DNA of 64,000 nucleotides from Ventricola sp051883735 (GTDB lineage: Bacteria; Bacillota; Clostridia; Christensenellales; Aristaeellaceae): the NCBI GenBank assembly GCA_051883735.1, contig JBJEUH010000077.1:4043-68042 (forward strand). The letters run 5' to 3'. Positions within the stretch are counted from its first letter, which is position 1. Each line of letters opens with the position of its first letter. Under the pieces are notes generated by a model. That model saw only the letters and a list, made by a program, of their open reading frames with translations. It was not told the DNA's origin and searched no databases. Made by a program: the position numbers and the translations under genes. Below, piece after piece: positions 60,418 to 64,000 of this stretch.

Positions 60418-60696
60418 ATGACGCGCGAAGAATATATGAAGCTCCCCATCTGCCAGAGCTGCGGCATGCCGATGCAGAGCCCCAAACAGTACGGCAGGCA
60501 CGCCGACGGCAGCGCCAACCCCGAGTACTGCATCTACTGCTGCCCTGAGGGCGAGGAAAAGATGCAGGGCACGCTCGAGGAGATGATCGAGACGTGTGCG
60601 AAGATCGAGACGAAGATGGGCCTGCACCCCGACGAGGCGGCGGCCAGGGAAAGGCTGGCCGCATATCTGCCGACGCTCAGAAGATGGAAAAAGTAA
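60418..60696 (+). CDS. Small zinc-ribbon domain protein
   Basis: The 92-residue protein has CQSCGMPM at residues 12-19 and a second cysteine cluster YCIYCCPEG near residue 40, followed by a helical C-terminus with EEMIETCAKIETKMGL. It matches the putative zinc-ribbon family often found next to WYL or AraC regulators; function unknown. The ATG at 60418 is preceded by GGAGG at 8 bases. It lies 64 bases after the WYL gene and ends at a bidirectional terminator. Confidence 0.85.
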   Translation: MTREEYMKLPICQSCGMPMQSPKQYGRHADGSANPEYCIYCCPEGEEKMQGTLEEMIETCAKIETKMGLHPDEAAARERLAAYLPTLRRWKK

Positions 60697-60706
60697 ACCG
60701 ATGACA

Positions 60707-60733
60707 AGAGCACCGGCGCAAAACCGGTGCTCT
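60707..60733. terminator. Bidirectional hairpin terminator between convergent genes
   Basis: AGAGCACCGG-CGCAAAA-CCGGTGCTCT makes a 10-bp stem. It lies between the zinc-ribbon gene (plus) and the SRAP gene (minus) and can end transcripts from both sides; T-runs are weak. Confidence 0.75.
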
Positions 60734-60745
60734 GCTTATGTTGCT

Positions 60746-61345
60746 TTACATCGGGAACGCATGGACCCCGACCGCGCCGCGCGCCCGCTCAAGCAGCTGC
60801 TGCGCGTCCGCCGTCTGCGAGAGCCACTCTCCCGCCCACTGCGCGGGCAGGAGCACCGGCATCCTGTCGTGAATGTGCGCGATGCGCTCATCCGCCTCCT
60901 GCGTGAGAATCGTGAACGACGCAAACGGCTCGCCCGCCTCCAGCCGGTACAGCCCCGCCATGTATATGAGCGGCCCGTCCGGTTTCATGGCATGCTTTAT
61001 CCGGCTTTTCCCCTGCGCCTGCCACTCAAAATAGTGCGTCGCCGGCACCAGGCACCTCCGCTCGAGCATTGAAGCCCGGAACATCGGCTTTTCATGCGCT
61101 GTCTCGCTTCTGGCGTTGATCACCGGGCGCGCATCCCGGCCTGCGGCTGAAAAGCCCCACCGCATCAGAAACGGCCGCTGCCGTCTCGCCCGGCTGTTGG
61201 CAATCACCGGCGCGATATCCGTCGGGCGAATTTCGCCGGTCTTGATGGACACGGCAGGCGCGCCGCCGGGCTTTCCGCGGTTCAGCTCCTCGACGAGCGC
61301 CTCAAAGCCCGCCAGCGAATCGTCGATATAGTAGCGTCCGCACAT
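60746..61345 (-). CDS. SRAP domain protein (YedK/HMCES-like abasic-site shield)
   Basis: This 199-residue protein starts MCGRYYID with catalytic Cys2, which forms a thiazolidine crosslink to abasic sites in single-stranded DNA. The other active-site residues are present: Asn77 in NARSE, Glu107 in YFEW and His159 in HDRMP. It protects abasic sites from breakage. It lies 15 bases after the kinase gene in an operon led by mutY, whose product creates abasic sites, a sensible functional pairing. Confidence 0.95.
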   Translation of the reverse strand: MCGRYYIDDSLAGFEALVEELNRGKPGGAPAVSIKTGEIRPTDIAPVIANSRARRQRPFLMRWGFSAAGRDARPVINARSETAHEKPMFRASMLERRCLVPATHYFEWQAQGKSRIKHAMKPDGPLIYMAGLYRLEAGEPFASFTILTQEADERIAHIHDRMPVLLPAQWAGEWLSQTADAQQLLERARGAVGVHAFPM

Positions 61346-61360
61346 GCGCTTCCCTCCGTA

Positions 61361-61969
61361 TCACGGGTTTTCCGGCTGCGCCATCAGCGCCCTCAGGCTG
61401 CTGAGCACCGCCTCCCGATCGACCTTTTCAAAATCCGTCGTGTCCACGCGCAGGCACGGCCCGTCCCACGGCAGGCGATCCATTCCGCGGCCGAGCATGC
61501 CGGCTGCGAATGCCTCGTAGGGCATCGTCCTGTGCGCCGCGGCGCTGCCCGGCTTCTCGGGGTAGCAGTCGTTGACGACATGCCCGCGATGGCGCTCGGG
61601 CGACTGATCCCGCTGCGCAAAGCGCCGGTAGATCGCGCGCAGGTCGCCCGTCATCTGCACCGTGATCACATCACACGGGCACGCCGCAAACAGCGCGGCC
61701 AGCCCCTCGCGCGAGACGTCCTCAAAGTTGTTCTCCAGAATGACGCTCTGCCCGCAGGACAGGCACGCCCTCGCGCAGTCGTACAGGATCTCCATCGCGG
61801 CTACGCCGAGCTGCACCTTCTCCTCGCGCGAGGAAAAGCCCAGCTTGTCAAACAGCCGCTCCTTGATCGCGTCCTTGGAGAACATCGGGATGCCCAGCTG
61901 CCCCGACAGATACGCCGCCATCGTGCTCTTGCCCGTGGCGGGCAGGCCGGTGACCAGAATGCACACCAT
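61361..61969 (-). CDS. P-loop kinase-like ATPase (AAA/zeta-toxin-type fold)
   Basis: The 202-residue protein has a Walker A motif GLPATGKST at residues 8-16, then FSKDAIKERLFDKLGFSS and VILENNFED, the pattern of small-molecule kinases related to chloramphenicol phosphotransferase and zeta toxin. The substrate is unknown, and no antitoxin gene is adjacent, so a toxin role is unlikely. It lies between mutY (16 bases) and the SRAP gene (15 bases) in one operon. Confidence 0.82.
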   Translation of the reverse strand: MVCILVTGLPATGKSTMAAYLSGQLGIPMFSKDAIKERLFDKLGFSSREEKVQLGVAAMEILYDCARACLSCGQSVILENNFEDVSREGLAALFAACPCDVITVQMTGDLRAIYRRFAQRDQSPERHRGHVVNDCYPEKPGSAAAHRTMPYEAFAAGMLGRGMDRLPWDGPCLRVDTTDFEKVDREAVLSSLRALMAQPENP

Positions 61970-61985
61970 ACGCTTCTTCTCCTTA

Positions 61986-63029
61986 TCAGTTCAGCCTCTC
62001 CATCGCCAGGGCCCTGGCGGCCTTCACCGCCGTGGGCAGCGGCAAAGCGGCAAGCTCCTGACGCGTGACCCACTGCCCGCCGGGCACCTGGGTGCGCGCA
62101 TCGGCGAGCAGCGCGTGCACGTCCATCTCCCAGATGAGATGCGTGAACACATGCCGGGCATGGCCGAGCCGCTCGTCGTACGCCGCGCGGACGCCGATCC
62201 CCTCCAGCGCCTGGCAGAGCTTCGCCGGATCGCTCTCCTCCGGCACGTCCGGAAAGACGAACAGACCGCCCAGCAGCTTTTCCTGACGCTTGACGATCAG
62301 CACGCGGTTTTCGCAGAAGACGAGCAGCACGGCGCGGTTTTCCACGCGCTGCGCCTTCTTCTTCGCCTTGCGCGGCAGCTCCTGCGCGATCCCCTGCGCA
62401 AAGCCCATGCAGCCCTCGCGAACGGGGCACAGCAGGCACTTGGGGTTTTTGGGGGTGCACATCGTCGCGCCCATCTCCATCATCGCGTTGGCAAACGCGC
62501 CGGGCCGGTCGCGCGGCACAAGCGCCTGCGCGCGCGCGGCGATCTTCCTGCGCACGGCGGGCGTGCCCACCTCCTCCGCAATCGCGTCCCAGCGGCAGAG
62601 CACGCGCTCCACGTTGCCGTCGACCGCGGCGGCAGGAATGCCGAAGGCGATCGAGGCGATCGCACCGGCGGTGTAATCCCCGACGCCGGGCAGCGCGCGC
62701 AGCTTGTCTAGGTCCGCCGGAAGCTGCCCGCCGTATTGGGAGACGATCTCCTTCGCCGCCTTTTGCAGCGAACGGGCGCGGGAGTAATACCCCAGGCCCT
62801 CCCAGGCCTTGAGCAGCTCCTCCTCGGGCGCGTCCGCCAGGTCCTGCACGGCCGGATAGCGCTTAAGAAAACGCTCATAATAGGAAACGACGGTCTCCGC
62901 CCTCGTCTGCTGAAGCATGATCTCGGAAATCCAGATACGGTAAGGGTCCTGCGTCCGCCGCCAGGGCAGATCGCGGTGCCCCTGATCGTACCAGGAAAGG
63001 ATGGTCTGCGTAAAGTTTTTGCGGTTCAT
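61986..63029 (-). CDS. mutY: A/G-specific adenine glycosylase MutY
   Basis: MutY removes adenine mispaired with 8-oxoguanine. The 347-residue protein has the catalytic glutamate in SEIMLQQT (about residue 36), the helix-hairpin-helix LPGVGDYTAGAIAS, the catalytic Asp137 in VDGNV, the 4Fe-4S cysteines 191, 198, 201 and 207, and a C-terminal NUDIX-like domain (GLFVFPDVPEE, HVFTHLIWEMDVH). The ATG at 63029 follows GGAGGAG. A promoter lies at 63048. It heads the mutY-kinase-SRAP operon. Confidence 0.97.
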   Translation of the reverse strand: MNRKNFTQTILSWYDQGHRDLPWRRTQDPYRIWISEIMLQQTRAETVVSYYERFLKRYPAVQDLADAPEEELLKAWEGLGYYSRARSLQKAAKEIVSQYGGQLPADLDKLRALPGVGDYTAGAIASIAFGIPAAAVDGNVERVLCRWDAIAEEVGTPAVRRKIAARAQALVPRDRPGAFANAMMEMGATMCTPKNPKCLLCPVREGCMGFAQGIAQELPRKAKKKAQRVENRAVLLVFCENRVLIVKRQEKLLGGLFVFPDVPEESDPAKLCQALEGIGVRAAYDERLGHARHVFTHLIWEMDVHALLADARTQVPGGQWVTRQELAALPLPTAVKAARALAMERLN

Positions 63030-63047
63030 AGGCTCCTCCATGAGGCG

Positions 63048-63056
63048 ATTATACCA
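63048..63056 (-). promoter_or_regulatory. Extended -10 promoter of mutY
   Basis: On the minus strand TGG followed by TATAAT (63048-63053); the -35 position reads TGGCGC at 17 bases, a weak match, so the extended -10 probably carries recognition. Confidence 0.65.
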
Positions 63057-63171
63057 TGAAAACGACATTTGCGCCACGGATACTGCCATTTCCAAAGAGA
63101 ATCGAAGAAAATTGATGCGTTCGGTCGTTTGCAGGAATTATTTTTAAAATTTTGGTCAATTTAAAGATCAG

Positions 63172-63195
63172 CGTAAAAATTTGGATATTTTTACG
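63172..63195. promoter_or_regulatory. AT-rich inverted repeat upstream of groES
   Basis: CGTAAAAAT-TTGGAT-ATTTTTACG is a perfect 9-bp inverted repeat ending 2 bases before the groES -35. It lies in an AT-rich island (about 63110-63230) that contrasts with the surrounding GC-rich sequence. It could be an operator or an UP-like element. Confidence 0.45.
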
Positions 63196-63197
63196 TC

Positions 63198-63226
63198 TTG
63201 CCTGAAAGTGCCAAGTCGCGTATATT
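63198..63226 (+). promoter_or_regulatory. SigA promoter of groESL
   Basis: TTGCCT (63198-63203), 17-base spacer and TATATT (63221-63226). The CIRCE operator begins 12 bases downstream. Confidence 0.75.
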
Positions 63227-63237
63227 ATATCTCGTTA

Positions 63238-63264
63238 TTAGCACTCGCCTTCATCGAGTGCTAA
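63238..63264 (+). promoter_or_regulatory. CIRCE operator (HrcA binding site)
   Basis: A perfect CIRCE element, TTAGCACTC-N9-GAGTGCTAA, lies between the promoter and groES. HrcA binds it and represses the operon until heat shock. The hrcA gene is not in this window. Confidence 0.97.
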
Positions 63265-63300
63265 CAAAAGCAGCAAGCAACCTGAAGGAGGTCAAATAAG

Positions 63301-63585
63301 ATGAGTCTGAAACCCCTGTTCGATCGCGTCGTCATCAAGGACGCGGAGATGGAAGAAACCACCAAGGGCGGCCTGATCCTCACGTCCAGCGCGAAGGAGA
63401 AGCCGCAGTATGCGTTCGTCGTGGCCGTTGGCCCGGGCGGCGTCGTCGATGGCAAGGACGTCACCATGCAGGTGGAGGCCGGCCAGAAGGTCGTCTACTC
63501 CAAGTACGCCGGTACCGAAATCAAGATCGACAACGAGGAATACAAGATCGTTCGCCAGAGCGACATCCTCGCGGTGATCGAATAA
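63301..63585 (+). CDS. groES: Co-chaperonin GroES
   Basis: This 94-residue protein forms the heptameric lid of GroEL. It has LKPLFDRVVIKD at the N-terminus, the mobile loop EETTKGGLILTSSAKEKPQ and the C-terminal YKIVRQSDILAVIE. An AAGGAGG site lies 9 bases upstream of the ATG. It is the first gene of the CIRCE-controlled operon; groEL follows after 135 bases that contain a short GC-rich hairpin (GCGGGC-CAG-GCCCGC) just after the stop and no gene. Confidence 0.98.
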   Translation: MSLKPLFDRVVIKDAEMEETTKGGLILTSSAKEKPQYAFVVAVGPGGVVDGKDVTMQVEAGQKVVYSKYAGTEIKIDNEEYKIVRQSDILAVIE

Positions 63586-63720
63586 GCGGGCCAGGCCCGC
63601 ACCTGCTTCGCTTCGCGGCGGCTTTCACGCATTCTTCGGCCGGAAGGGCCTCGAATGCCTGCTGCCCGATCCGACGCGCTGTCAACCGTTTTTTGTGAGT
63701 AGAAATTGGAGGTAACGATT

Positions 63721-64000
63721 ATGGCTAAGCAGATCATCTTCGGCGAAGAGGCCCGCCGCTCCCTGGAGCGCGGCATCAACGCCCTGGCGGATACCGTCAA
63801 GATCACCCTGGGCCCGAAGGGCCGCAACGTTGTGCTCGACAAGAAGTACGGCGCGCCGCTCATCACCAACGACGGCGTGACCATCGCCAAGGAAATCGAG
63901 CTGGAGAACGCCTTTGAGAACATGGGCGCGCAGCTGGTGAAGGAGGTCGCCACCAAGACCAACGACGTGGCCGGCGACGGCACCACCACCGCCACCCTGC
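63721..64000 (+). CDS. groEL: Chaperonin GroEL, N-terminal part (truncated by window edge)
   Basis: The first 93 codons are present. The sequence MAKQIIFGEEARRSLERGI, LADTVKITLGPKGRNVVLDKK and NDVAGDGTTTATL are diagnostic of GroEL, including the ATP-binding DGTTT. A TTGGAGG site precedes the ATG. The protein continues past base 64000. Confidence 0.98.
   Translation, partial: MAKQIIFGEEARRSLERGINALADTVKITLGPKGRNVVLDKKYGAPLITNDGVTIAKEIELENAFENMGAQLVKEVATKTNDVAGDGTTTATL

Noticed and set aside
61361..61969. Zeta-type toxin of a toxin-antitoxin pair
   Set aside because: No epsilon-like antitoxin is adjacent and the gene sits inside a DNA-repair operon; a small-molecule kinase is more likely.
63152..63173. 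Possible CtsR box upstream of groES (GGTCAATTTAAAGATCA)
   Set aside because: The second heptad does not match the CtsR consensus GGTCAAA, so only CIRCE is annotated.

Overview
The window is a 64 kb piece of a chromosome from an endospore-forming Clostridia-type firmicute with high GC content. I infer this from the complete spoIIIA operon (AA to AH), the SigA/DnaG pair, PrkC/PrpC, Asp23/AmaP, a CIRCE-controlled groESL operon, strong Shine-Dalgarno sites and the firmicute order argR-nadK-tlyA-dxs-ole-ispA-xseBA-folD-nusB. I cannot name the species. Most genes are on the minus strand; only eight are on the plus strand. No tRNA, rRNA operon, CRISPR array, insertion sequence or prophage was seen.

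Region 1 (1-16.4 kb, minus) is a long housekeeping block: ArgR, NAD kinase, TlyA, Dxs, a four-helix membrane protein recognised as the OLE-associated protein OapA, about 600 nt of noncoding sequence recognised as OLE RNA with its own promoter and terminator, a PAP2-like phosphatase, IspA, XseB/XseA, FolD, a TsaD paralogue, NusB, the AmaP/Asp23 module and spoIIIAH back to spoIIIAA. The OLE RNA is the most notable element.

Region 2 (16.4-26.7 kb) holds ThiI with its cysteine desulfurase, a membrane protein, a plus-strand zinc-ribbon envelope protein and a serine hydrolase, LysA, TadA, DegV and an isolated ParB-like protein with an altered nucleotide motif. Region 3 (26.7-37.5 kb) is a surface-glycan type operon: four tandem GT2 glycosyltransferases, a polysaccharide pyruvyl transferase, an FrhB-type ferredoxin protein, then a MATE transporter and ComEC. 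RNase P RNA (rnpB) lies upstream of it and is transcribed from a consensus promoter.

Region 4 (37.5-57.9 kb, mostly minus) carries a zinc-ribbon coiled-coil protein, a TrmK-Nif3 fusion, SigA, DnaG, a dGTPase-like HD hydrolase, and the translation and signalling cluster def-fmt-rsmB-rlmN-prpC-prkC-rsgA-rpe-thiN, followed by PriA. Two plus-strand genes of unknown function (DUF6323/DUF6179 type) sit upstream of def. Region 5 (57.9-64 kb) has an aminotransferase with a long structured leader, flanked by a duplicated piece of the priA promoter, a divergent WYL regulator, a small zinc-ribbon protein, a mutY-kinase-SRAP operon and groES plus the start of groEL.

Several families of short intergenic repeats are scattered through the window. 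Recurrent extended -10 promoters of the form TGGTATAAT drive OLE, the glycan operon, mutY and one membrane protein gene.
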